A stretch of 64,000 nucleotides of DNA, from positions 1-64,000 of the forward strand of contig JAFWNG010000041.1 of NCBI GenBank assembly GCA_017510405.1. Reading direction: 5' to 3'. Below the pieces are notes generated by a model. It was given only the letters and a program-made list of their open reading frames with translations, ran no database searches and was not told the origin of the DNA. This document shows, piece by piece, positions 36,769 to 46,022 of this stretch. The translations under genes and the position numbers were made by a program. The DNA comes from Solobacterium sp. (GTDB lineage: Bacteria > Bacillota_I > Bacilli_A > Erysipelotrichales > Erysipelotrichaceae). Numbering within the stretch: the first letter of the stretch is position 1; each line of letters opens with the position of its first letter.

Positions 36769-36774
36769 ATTTTA
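36769..36774 (-). promoter_or_regulatory. Possible -10 of the sensor operon
   Basis: The minus strand carries TAAAAT 25 bp before the ATG, without a convincing -35, as expected if an activator is needed. The upstream palindrome centres about 58 bp further up. Confidence 0.3.
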
Positions 36775-36825
36775 CCCGCTGTGATAATCGAAAAAAACAG
36801 ATGGACTCCCGTCCCTTTCAAAAAT

Positions 36826-36839
36826 ATGACAATTGTCAT
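36826..36839. promoter_or_regulatory. Palindrome ATGACAATTGTCAT before sensor operon
   Basis: A perfect 14-bp palindrome, about 88 bp upstream of the binding-protein gene. It shares TGACA-N2-TGTCA with the site before the PTS operon. Confidence 0.5.
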
Positions 36840-36850
36840 TTTGGCATAAC

Positions 36851-36891
36851 AAAAAAACTGCAGTATACGTTTATTCGTACGTATTCTGCAG
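36851..36891 (-). terminator. Rho-independent terminator of lgt
   Basis: On the minus strand, CTGCAGAATACG pairs with CGTATACTGCAG around a short loop, followed by seven T. It lies 7 bp beyond the lgt stop. Confidence 0.88.
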
Positions 36892-36897
36892 TCTCTC

Positions 36898-37653
36898 TCA
36901 ATGGATCATTTCCGTTTTCTTCTGTCTCTGCCAGATGAGCCACGCGCCGCCCAGGAACAGGAATACCGATATGAACTGCGACGTGGACAGCGGTCCCACG
37001 CTTCCCCGCATATCGCCGCGCAGGAACTCGACCAGGAATCTTCCCACACTGTACAGGATCATATACATTCCCGCTGTATCTTCCGGATGTTTTCCTTTCA
37101 TGAGATTCCGGTACAGTACCGCAAAGATGATGAAATCCCCGATACTCATGATCAGCTGGGTCGGGATCACCGGTGTTCCAACGGGACACAGGGAATCCGT
37201 TGGGAATGTCACACCGAACGGTGACGTCGTCGCCTTTCCGTAGCAGCAGCCGGCAAAGAAGCAGCCGATCCGCCCCAGGCCCTGTGCCAGCGCCATGGAG
37301 GGAAACAGCAGATTTGCATACGTCATGAAATCCCAGTTCTGTTTTTTGCAGTACACCCAGGCCGCAAGAATACCGCCCAGTATGCCGCCGTATACGACCC
37401 ATCCGCCGCTGCCGAGCACCGACAGGGGATCTTTCAGAAACTGCTTGTATTCAACGATACAGTACAGCAGTTTCGCACACACATATCCGAATATAATAAT
37501 GCAGAAGATCAGGTTATCGATCTTATCGTTTTCCAGTCCCAGTTTTTTCGCGTTTCTTTCCGACAGCCAGAACGCGGCCAGTATGCCGAGCGCGATCATG
37601 ACGCCGTACCCATGCACGGTCACCGGGCCGATCGTCAGCCAGTCATTGTACAT
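36898..37653 (-). CDS. lgt: Prolipoprotein diacylglyceryl transferase
   Basis: A 251-residue membrane enzyme from the ATG at 37653, 5 nt after GGGAGG. It transfers diacylglycerol from phosphatidylglycerol to the lipobox cysteine of prolipoproteins. Seen are the N-terminal VHGYGVMIALGIL, GGWVVYGGILGGILAAW near residue 85, and the Lgt signature as GRIGCFFAGCCYG near residue 127. The C-terminal GRFLVEFLRGDMRG also matches. The Cys-Cys variant of the signature is seen in a Firmicute subfamily. It stands alone between the sensor operon and the glucosidase gene. Confidence 0.93.
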   Translation of the reverse strand: MYNDWLTIGPVTVHGYGVMIALGILAAFWLSERNAKKLGLENDKIDNLIFCIIIFGYVCAKLLYCIVEYKQFLKDPLSVLGSGGWVVYGGILGGILAAWVYCKKQNWDFMTYANLLFPSMALAQGLGRIGCFFAGCCYGKATTSPFGVTFPTDSLCPVGTPVIPTQLIMSIGDFIIFAVLYRNLMKGKHPEDTAGMYMILYSVGRFLVEFLRGDMRGSVGPLSTSQFISVFLFLGGAWLIWQRQKKTEMIH

Positions 37654-37688
37654 AGTTGCCTCCCGATAATGCCTACAGTCTACTATGA

Positions 37689-39242
<1,554 letters not shown>

Positions 39243-39254
39243 TCGATCCGCACA

Positions 39255-39286
39255 GATGAGGGAGTAAATACTCTCTCATCTTTTTT
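39255..39286 (+). terminator. Rho-independent terminator of the glucosidase gene
   Basis: Stem GATGAGGGAG / CTCTCTCATC (near perfect) with a short loop and six T, 13 bp after the stop. Confidence 0.88.
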
Positions 39287-39445
39287 ATACGGTAATCCGT
39301 ATATTTATCGCTGCATCTGCCTTTTGTCGTGTTATTATAAAAATGAAGAAAGACGATCGGAGTGACAGTCTTCCCTTTAATATTAACGAAAATGATCGCT
39401 GATGCTTACCGGGCAGGCGATCGTTTTTCGTCTGGGTCAATTCTT

Positions 39446-39676
39446 TCAGTCCGTTTCCTTTTTCAGGGCGATCCGGAACAGTTTTGCCATCAGCGGCACA
39501 TAGGTCGCCGCAAATACGGCAGAAGATGCACAGATCACCGTCTTCCGGTGTTTCTTCGGAACAAACGTGCCCGCAGCCAGTCCCATGGCAAACAGGCAGA
39601 ATTTAACAAGGGCAAAATCTTTCCAGGTGCTCTGTTCCGCATAGCGGTCACCCAGCTTCAGTAATTCTCTGAACAT
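39446..39676 (-). CDS. Small membrane protein, function unknown
   Basis: A 76-residue protein with two hydrophobic segments (about residues 25-41 and 47-68), preceded by GGAGG. Short proteins of this pattern are common in Firmicutes and are often labelled, without evidence, as phosphate ABC permease fragments. No domain is recognisable. It is transcribed divergently from the TerY-like operon. A weak hairpin with GATCGC arms follows at about 39392-39422. Confidence 0.7.
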   Translation of the reverse strand: MFRELLKLGDRYAEQSTWKDFALVKFCLFAMGLAAGTFVPKKHRKTVICASSAVFAATYVPLMAKLFRIALKKETD

Positions 39677-39720
39677 TATTTATATACCTCCGGTCTCAGA
39701 AACCTCTTTTCCTATCTCTA

Positions 39721-39734
39721 TTCTATATATAGAA
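39721..39734. promoter_or_regulatory. Palindrome TTCTATATATAGAA before the TerY-like operon
   Basis: A perfect 14-bp palindrome lies between the divergent small membrane gene and the vWA gene. It contains TATATA sequences usable as -10 in either direction. An operator role is plausible but untested. Confidence 0.4.
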
Positions 39735-39792
39735 CACGGAGATGATAATGACCGTACAGAGATATGACAGATACACCGTTATGCTTTTTACC

Positions 39793-39816
39793 CCCTCTCA
39801 CAGAGAGGGTTCTTTC
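39793..39816 (+). other. Leader hairpin before the TerY-like operon
   Basis: CCCTCTC / GAGAGGG with a three-base loop, followed by TTCTTTC, ends about 40 bp before the vWA start. It could be a weak terminator used as an attenuator. Confidence 0.4.
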
Positions 39817-39856
39817 GTATGCAACACTATGTTCGTACAGCAAAGGAGGAAAAAAC

Positions 39857-40576
39857 ATGGGTGTACGTGATGGAATCATCACAAAAGATGAACTGAACCT
39901 GATACTGATTCTTGACAATTCGTATTCGATGGTAAACGGGAGAATCGCCCAGCTCAACAGCGCGATCCCTACATTGAAAAACAGTCTGATCAAAGTAGCC
40001 AGGGAAAATAACGTCGATCTGAAGATCCGCATCATTGCCTTCAGCGATGAAGCAAAGTGGGTCATCGGATCCGAAAAAGAAGGTGCGGACATTGAAACGA
40101 TCACCTGGAAAGATCTGACTGTCGTTGGCGGAACTGCCACCAATAAGGCGATTCGAGCCGTCAATAAAGCACTTTCCAAAAAGAATCTCGGCGGCGACCA
40201 CATCCTGCCTCCGGTCGTCATCCTGGTGACCGACGGCAACTGCAACCGTGAAGATCACGATGACTACCTGAAAGCAATCGAAGAGCTCAAAAAGCGTCTC
40301 GCCGGCAACACCGGGAAAGAAAAAGTTACCCGCATTGCCATCGGCGTAGAAGGCTACAACCGTACAGAGCTTGAGGAATTCGCTTCTGTAGGACGCATCG
40401 CTGATGTTGAGCAGCCGCTGATCTTCGACGTTGACAAGGCAACCGACCTTGGCAAGGTGATCAACTGGGTCACTGTCACTTCCATCATTTCCAGCATCGC
40501 TGAAGAAGAGGATATCATCGATCTCGGCGATCCGGACTGGGGCGATGATGAAGATGACGACGACAGCATCAAATAG
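39857..40576 (+). CDS. TerY-like von Willebrand factor A protein
   Basis: A 239-residue protein from the ATG at 39857, 7 nt after AAAGGAGG. It is a single vWA domain with a full metal-ion site: D-x-S-x-S in ILDNSYSM (D20, S22, S24), threonine in VVGGTATNKAI, and aspartate in ILVTDGNCN. The tail is very acidic (GDDEDDDDSIK). TerY-like vWA proteins work as scaffolds beside a PP2C phosphatase and a kinase in Ter-linked stress systems. It is the first gene of a six-gene operon, 65 bp before the phosphatase. Confidence 0.9.
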   Translation: MGVRDGIITKDELNLILILDNSYSMVNGRIAQLNSAIPTLKNSLIKVARENNVDLKIRIIAFSDEAKWVIGSEKEGADIETITWKDLTVVGGTATNKAIRAVNKALSKKNLGGDHILPPVVILVTDGNCNREDHDDYLKAIEELKKRLAGNTGKEKVTRIAIGVEGYNRTELEEFASVGRIADVEQPLIFDVDKATDLGKVINWVTVTSIISSIAEEEDIIDLGDPDWGDDEDDDDSIK

Positions 40577-40641
40577 CGTTCACGCAGGATCTGACGGGAG
40601 TCATCCGCATGGATACTCCCGTCTTTTAAAGGAGAACCGCC

Positions 40642-42192
40642 ATGGAAAAACAGCATACAGAATACAGAACGATCGTGTGTGATACCGCACGCAGACGGGG
40701 CAGAGGGCACATTGCCAAAGAGACGCCCTGTCAGGATTACTGTCTTTCATTCCCTGCAGGTGAAGGGCTTTTTGTGCTTTGCGCAGCTGACGGACACGGC
40801 GGCGACGAATATATCTACAGTGATCTGGGTTCTGAGCTTGCCTGTACGACGCTGAAGACCGCGGTGGAACGCTTTGCCTGCGGACAGGATCTGTCGGTAT
40901 TCCTCGGACTGGAATTCCGCAGAGCCCTGCTGGACAGCTGGAAACGCGCCGTACTGGACTTCCACGGTCCGGACAGCGAAAGTGATCTGCGCATCGCCCG
41001 CCGCTACGGCACAACGCTGCTCTACGCGATCGTTTCCGATACGGAAATGGTGCTCGGCCAGCTCGGCGACGGCGCCATCCTGATGTTCAACGACGACGGC
41101 GTATGGCAGCTGTTCAAGCGGCATGAGCCGAAGAGCGGTTCATCCACTTCTTCCATGGTCTCTTCCCGGGCCGTATATGCCCTGCATACAGAAAAATATT
41201 CCCGTTCCCTGTTTCCCCACGTGCTGCTTTCCACGGACGGCATCTATGACAAGCTGGACCACGGCGATTCCTTTCTCCGCTACGGGATGGGACTCCTGCA
41301 TGACACAAGAAGCCACGGGGAACTGACGGAGCCGTTCACGGTGGAAGGCATCGATGTCTTCGAAGAGACTCACGACGACTGTTCGATCGCCCTTCTGACT
41401 TCCCGCACAGGCTCTTCCCTGGAAATTCCCGAAGGCATGTCCTTTGTCCGGGCATGGGACGGCATCACCGTGTGCAGTGACGGCACGCATGAAGCACATA
41501 GCACCGGCAGACCTGCATCGGAAGTGATTCCCGATTCCTGCGCGTTTCATGTGCTGCCAGCGGAAGGCACCGATCCGTATCTCTATACTGTCCCGGAAGA
41601 TTCCGTGATGATCAGCGAGCTGATCGAGGAAGGAGAACACCTCTTCAAAAAGAACCGGGATGACGACGATGAAAGTCCGTGGACCAACAGTTTCTGGCTG
41701 GACCTCTGGACCCGGATGCACCGGGTGCGCGATCAGCTGCGCAGAAATCAGTGCATGCCGGAAGAGCATCTGCTGAAGACCGCCCGGGTCACGCCCGACG
41801 GCAGTCTCTGGTTCTTCCGTGACGCATTCTGCGGCCGTCCGTATGACGAAGCAGCCCTGAACGCACTGTTTGAGCGCTTCTTTGAACGCTTCAGTTTTAT
41901 CGGCATTCTTTCTCTCGGCGACCGCGTATGGCCGCTCACAGAGACCGGAAGCCGTTCTCAGATATTCACGTTCCGGAACGAGCCTCTCTGCCGTCTGGTC
42001 CGCAACAGCGACAGCGGTCAGTACGGCCTCTGGAACCTGACGGAAACACCATGGATCATTCCGGCGACCGGAAAGATCATCGCACCGAACAAGGTGCTGA
42101 AACTGCCGGAAGAGCATCCGGCGGACATCGGAGATACGGAGCACACGACGCTGAGTGCCGTGATCTTCGGGAAAGGAGAACTGCCATGCTGA
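40642..42192 (+). CDS. PP2C-family protein phosphatase with C-terminal extension
   Basis: A 516-residue protein. Residues 1-255 are a PP2C phosphatase: AADGHGGDEYIY (D50), LGQLGDGAILMF, LLSTDGIYDKLD and the final metal site THDDCSIALL. This removes phosphate from Ser/Thr residues using Mn or Mg. Residues 255-516 match nothing I know; they include an acidic linker (KKNRDDDDESPW) and WP/WII segments that may form a beta-rich domain. It overlaps the kinase gene by 7 bp, so the pair is probably made in equal amounts. The kinase, Hsp70 or vWA protein may be substrates. Confidence 0.9.
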   Translation: MEKQHTEYRTIVCDTARRRGRGHIAKETPCQDYCLSFPAGEGLFVLCAADGHGGDEYIYSDLGSELACTTLKTAVERFACGQDLSVFLGLEFRRALLDSWKRAVLDFHGPDSESDLRIARRYGTTLLYAIVSDTEMVLGQLGDGAILMFNDDGVWQLFKRHEPKSGSSTSSMVSSRAVYALHTEKYSRSLFPHVLLSTDGIYDKLDHGDSFLRYGMGLLHDTRSHGELTEPFTVEGIDVFEETHDDCSIALLTSRTGSSLEIPEGMSFVRAWDGITVCSDGTHEAHSTGRPASEVIPDSCAFHVLPAEGTDPYLYTVPEDSVMISELIEEGEHLFKKNRDDDDESPWTNSFWLDLWTRMHRVRDQLRRNQCMPEEHLLKTARVTPDGSLWFFRDAFCGRPYDEAALNALFERFFERFSFIGILSLGDRVWPLTETGSRSQIFTFRNEPLCRLVRNSDSGQYGLWNLTETPWIIPATGKIIAPNKVLKLPEEHPADIGDTEHTTLSAVIFGKGELPC

Positions 42193-43583
42193 AAAAGGGA
42201 CAGATCATTACTGACGAAAACGGCACTGCCTATACGCTTGTAAAGAAACTCGGTGCCGGCGGCCAGGCAGTCGTCTGGAAAGTCCGCGACAACAGAAGCG
42301 GAATACATTACGCCTACAAGCACTACCGTCACAACACCAGAAACGTCCGCTCCAATATCGAAGACCTGAAGAATATCGGTTTCTTCAAGGATAAGGACGG
42401 AAAGAAACTCGACTATGTCATCCTGCCGACGGCGATCGTCGAGGATGACGGCGACGCGTTCGGATACATCATGGAACTGGTCGACCTGAAAGACTTCACC
42501 ACCCTTCCGAAAGCATGGTGCGGCGAGTATCCCGATGCGAAAGTGATCTGCCGGATCCTCGGCAGTCTTGCGCATGTTTTCGAGACGCTTCATACCTCCT
42601 ACGGCATGTGCTACAAGGACGTCAATGAAGGCAATATCTTCTTTAATCCGAAGACCGGCGAGATCCGCATCATCGACAACGACAATATCGGCTACGCCTC
42701 CAAGTTCACGATCAAAGGCACGAGCCGCTACATGGCGCCGGAGATCTGCCTGGGTGAAAAGCCGACGCACAACTCCGACCGCTTTTCCCTTGCCGTCTAC
42801 GCGTTCCGTCTTCTGACCGGCGGCTATCCGTTCGACGGGCCGTACACCGAACGCTATTGCCGGGAACACAATATGCTGGCAAAAGACGCTGCGCCGGTCA
42901 TCTACGGCAGCGATGCCCGCTTTATCTGGAATCCTGCGGACACGTCCAATTCCATCGAAAACAGTACCGATCCGCGTCAGAAAGGACAGGTCGTCTACTG
43001 GAAGCGCATCCCGCAGCCGTTCAAGGACCTCTTCATCAGCACGTTCGTTACAAACCTGAAGCCGGACCGCAGAGCAGAGCGTCCCACAAACTCCGAGTGG
43101 ATCGATACCTGCCGCCAGCTGGAAGCGGAAACGGTCGTCTGCCGGCATTGCGGCACAGTGACATTCGGCACCGACGTATGTTTCGAATGCGGCAAGAAGA
43201 TCCGCAGAAAAACTGCGCCAAAGCCGACGCCCGCACCCGCCCCGGCACCGGTCACCGGACCTACGGCACACCGCCGCAGCGTAACGTTCCGCGTTCTGAG
43301 CGCCGGCGAAGCGAAGAAAGAGATCCGTCTCAACGTAGCGGATACCCGCAGCGGAAGCACGATCTCGAAAAATCTGCCGGACGGCGAGCTCTTCCGCATT
43401 CTCTACAGCAAGAAACAGAAGAAGCTCGGCATACGCAATCTCAGCAGTTCCGCATGGACGATCGTGCACGCGGACAAGACGAAAGCGACCTGTGCGCCGG
43501 GCGACGTACAGGCTCTGGAAGAGGGCATGATGATCCGCATCATCCCGAAGACCGCACAGCTTAATGTGCTTAAGATCGACTGA
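42186..43583 (+). CDS. Ser/Thr protein kinase with zinc ribbon and C-terminal beta domain
   Basis: A 465-residue protein from the ATG at 42186 after AAAGGAG. The kinase domain spans residues 1-310: glycine loop GAGGQAVVW (23-31), lysine K45 in YAYKHYR, catalytic D145 and N150 in YKDVNEGN, metal-binding IIDNDN instead of DFG, and MAPE at 183-186. The usual catalytic-loop lysine is asparagine here. A zinc ribbon (C319, C322, C332, C335) and a Pro/Ala linker lead to a 105-residue FHA-like or other beta domain. This is the layout of kinases in TerY-phosphatase-kinase triads. Confidence 0.9.
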   Translation: MLKKGQIITDENGTAYTLVKKLGAGGQAVVWKVRDNRSGIHYAYKHYRHNTRNVRSNIEDLKNIGFFKDKDGKKLDYVILPTAIVEDDGDAFGYIMELVDLKDFTTLPKAWCGEYPDAKVICRILGSLAHVFETLHTSYGMCYKDVNEGNIFFNPKTGEIRIIDNDNIGYASKFTIKGTSRYMAPEICLGEKPTHNSDRFSLAVYAFRLLTGGYPFDGPYTERYCREHNMLAKDAAPVIYGSDARFIWNPADTSNSIENSTDPRQKGQVVYWKRIPQPFKDLFISTFVTNLKPDRRAERPTNSEWIDTCRQLEAETVVCRHCGTVTFGTDVCFECGKKIRRKTAPKPTPAPAPAPVTGPTAHRRSVTFRVLSAGEAKKEIRLNVADTRSGSTISKNLPDGELFRILYSKKQKKLGIRNLSSSAWTIVHADKTKATCAPGDVQALEEGMMIRIIPKTAQLNVLKID

Positions 43584-43594
43584 GGAGGTGTCCT

Positions 43595-44539
43595 GTGAAC
43601 AGCCTTGAAATGTATAAATACCTTCTGAAAAACAGCTGGGACGATCATCCGCGCATCCGCGCCATGAACGCCGACCGGCTGATCCGGTGCATCGTTGAGG
43701 AACTGTACGTACCTCCGTATCTGCTGAAGAACTCGCCGTTCCTGACAGCGGCCGCCCAGGAACAGATCTGCGCCTTTGACGCTCTGTTTATGGTCATCGG
43801 CACAGAAAAGCGCCTCCAGGATTCGTCTTTCACGACCCTTGAGAACCGCAATGTGATCTACCTGTTCCGCGACATGCGCATGCACAGCGACGGCAAATAC
43901 CGCTCCGATACCCGCCGCATCCTGCGCCGGATCAAGCTGCTTCTGCCGAAGGAACCGGAAGAGAGCGCAAAGGATGAGTCGGAGCCGGTATCTGTCTCGG
44001 TATACGAAAAAGAGCGTCTGCGCCACCTGGCGGAACGTTCCCAGAACAACCAGGAGATCAGCGACGCCTGGCACCTTCAGCAGCGGGAACTGGTGGATAC
44101 CGTCAACGGCCTCGAACCGACGGTACGTGCGGTCACGACAGCGCTTACCGATCTGCGCGACCGCATCCAGGGATATACCGACACACGGTTTATCGAGATC
44201 CTGATCCGCCAGTACCACCAGATCGCCGACGCCTGGGATTACCATTTTGAAAAAGCAAGAAATTCGGATAATGAAGACTACTACAACGCAGTCCTCAACT
44301 ATTCCGATTTCATGTACGACATTATCGACTATCTTGCCCTGTTCGGGGTGGAGGAGATCCGCAGTGAACCGGGGACTCCCTTTGACGGCTCCATCCACAC
44401 CGTGCGGGGAACGAAAGAATTCTCGCCGCGCGAAACGGTCGTGCGCAGAAGCCTGCGCAGCGGATTCCGCCGCGGTGACACCGTTCTGGAAAAGGAACGC
44501 ATTCTGACGGAGGTGACACGCTATGAGAATCGGAATTGA
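43595..44539 (+). CDS. GrpE-like nucleotide-exchange factor with novel N-terminal domain
   Basis: A 314-residue protein starting at GTG 43595, after GAGGAGG. Residues 1-125 are an alpha-helical domain I do not recognise. Residues about 140-240 look like a coiled coil plus helical bundle. Residues about 250-310 match the GrpE beta-wing: LALFGVEEI, EPGTPFDGSIH, then SPRETVVRRSLRSGFRRGDTVL, compare the usual FGVEPI, GEPFDPNLHEAV and GYRLGDRVLRPA. GrpE swaps ADP for ATP on Hsp70. The gene overlaps the Hsp70 gene by 17 bp, which supports a private pair. The call rests on motif reading only. Confidence 0.75.
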   Translation: MNSLEMYKYLLKNSWDDHPRIRAMNADRLIRCIVEELYVPPYLLKNSPFLTAAAQEQICAFDALFMVIGTEKRLQDSSFTTLENRNVIYLFRDMRMHSDGKYRSDTRRILRRIKLLLPKEPEESAKDESEPVSVSVYEKERLRHLAERSQNNQEISDAWHLQQRELVDTVNGLEPTVRAVTTALTDLRDRIQGYTDTRFIEILIRQYHQIADAWDYHFEKARNSDNEDYYNAVLNYSDFMYDIIDYLALFGVEEIRSEPGTPFDGSIHTVRGTKEFSPRETVVRRSLRSGFRRGDTVLEKERILTEVTRYENRN

Positions 44540-46022
44540 CTTCGGCACATGTTTTTCTCTGCCGGCTTTACAGAGCGATGACCGCACCGTTTTCCTTCTG
44601 CCGCCGGGAGTCTACGGCATTCCCTCCCTGTTCTATTACGACGAATGGGAAGGCATCCAGACGGGAGAAGCCGCAAACAAAGCCGGTCAGGGCACTGACG
44701 CTGTCAATCTGAAGCGCGCAGTCAAGCTCAGCCTTCCGTCCACATTCACCGCTGACGGAAAAACATTCACCGGAAAGCAGATGGCTGCGGCCATCCTTGC
44801 CGGCGTCGTTTCTCAGGCGCAGTCGATTGCCCGCACGAAGCTGATCACAGAGCCGATCGATGAAGCCGTGATCTCGGTGCCGGCAGCCTTTACCCAGGCG
44901 GAAAAGCGCATCCTGCGGGAAGCCGCGGAAACCCCTGTAAAGGACGGCGGTCCCGGCATCAAAGTGATCGGCTTCATCAAGGAGCCGGTCGCAGCTGCCC
45001 TGTCCTACTTCCGCGATTCCATGAAGGACCATACCCGCATCCTGGTCTATGACCTGGGAGGCGGCACGTTCGACATCGCGATCGTAGAAGCCGACAGCCG
45101 GCTGCGGGAAAAGTACACCGTCATCGACTCTGCCACCCTGCGGATCGGCGGAAATGACTGGGATGCCCGGATCGAAGAGTACCTGGCTTCCATGCTGGAG
45201 AAAGAATGCGGCTTCGCAGTCTCTAACGATCCCGGACATATGGAAAAGATCCGCCGTGAAGCAAACAGCGTCAAGCATGCCTTCAGCGAAAACATCTGCG
45301 GTGCTTTCCCCCAGCGTGTGCGCGCCCGGATCGAGGTAAACGGCCGCAACCACAATATCCCCATGACCAGCCAGATGTTCGACGAACTGACCGGTGAACT
45401 GTTCCGGAAAACCGTCAAAGAAACAAAACGGCTGCTGGACGCGAATAAAGATCAGCCGGTGCAGGACATCATCTGTGTCGGCGGCAGTACCAATATGCCG
45501 CAGGTGCAGAACGGCCTGAAGAGTGAATTTCCGGATAAGAACGTACACTTCTATGAACCGGAAAAAGCAGTCGCTTCCGGCGCTGCGATCTATGCGGAAT
45601 ACTGCGACGGAAAAGAACCGTATCTGACGGATATCGCCGCTTTCTCCTACGGCACGGACTGCTATCCGGACTTTGAAAATGATCCGACACGCCGCGTCAT
45701 TATCAATCTGGTCCGCCGCGGCCAGCGTCTGCCGGTATCCTCGACCGACCGGTTCCGCACCGCTGTCAATAACCAGAGACACATGTACTTCGATATCTTC
45801 GAAACAGAGCAGGATGTCCGCGAATACGATTATAAAGACCGTGTCCGGCCGATCCTGTCCGCCGAGCTCGAACTGCCGGCAGGGCTTGCCAAAGGGACCC
45901 TGTGCAAACTGGATATGACGCTGAACAAAGACGGTCTTCTGGAGATCTGCGCCTCTTACGGAAACGACCTGAGATCCGAAGCGTCGCTGTATCTGTATGA
46001 CGACAATGGAACACACATATGA
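44523..46022 (+). CDS. Hsp70/DnaK-like chaperone without lid domain
   Basis: A 499-residue Hsp70 with a full ATPase domain: MRIGIDFGTCFSLPAL (phosphate 1), DEAVISVPAAFTQAEKR, KEPVAAALSYF, VYDLGGGTFDIAIVE (phosphate 2) and IICVGGSTNMPQVQ near residue 325. Residues about 365-499 form a shortened beta substrate-binding domain (INLVRRGQRLPVSSTD), and the helical lid of DnaK (about 640 residues) is absent. It starts after GGAGGTG within the end of the GrpE-like gene. It likely folds or holds clients tied to the kinase/phosphatase system. No J-protein gene is seen nearby. Confidence 0.92.
   Translation: MRIGIDFGTCFSLPALQSDDRTVFLLPPGVYGIPSLFYYDEWEGIQTGEAANKAGQGTDAVNLKRAVKLSLPSTFTADGKTFTGKQMAAAILAGVVSQAQSIARTKLITEPIDEAVISVPAAFTQAEKRILREAAETPVKDGGPGIKVIGFIKEPVAAALSYFRDSMKDHTRILVYDLGGGTFDIAIVEADSRLREKYTVIDSATLRIGGNDWDARIEEYLASMLEKECGFAVSNDPGHMEKIRREANSVKHAFSENICGAFPQRVRARIEVNGRNHNIPMTSQMFDELTGELFRKTVKETKRLLDANKDQPVQDIICVGGSTNMPQVQNGLKSEFPDKNVHFYEPEKAVASGAAIYAEYCDGKEPYLTDIAAFSYGTDCYPDFENDPTRRVIINLVRRGQRLPVSSTDRFRTAVNNQRHMYFDIFETEQDVREYDYKDRVRPILSAELELPAGLAKGTLCKLDMTLNKDGLLEICASYGNDLRSEASLYLYDDNGTHI

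Noticed and set aside
39343-39402. Short frame MKKDDRSDSLPFN... between the glucosidase gene and the small membrane gene
   Set aside because: There is no ribosome site, and it overlaps a weak hairpin. It is not supported as a gene.
41928-42185. An 86-residue N-terminal extension of the kinase
   Set aside because: It lies inside the PP2C gene in another frame and is Arg/His-rich without domain content. The ATG at 42186 has a good ribosome site.
42018-46016. Antisense frames of about 480 residues opposite the kinase and Hsp70 genes
   Set aside because: They are low-complexity shadows of the codon pattern of the plus genes, with no recognisable domain and no ribosome site.
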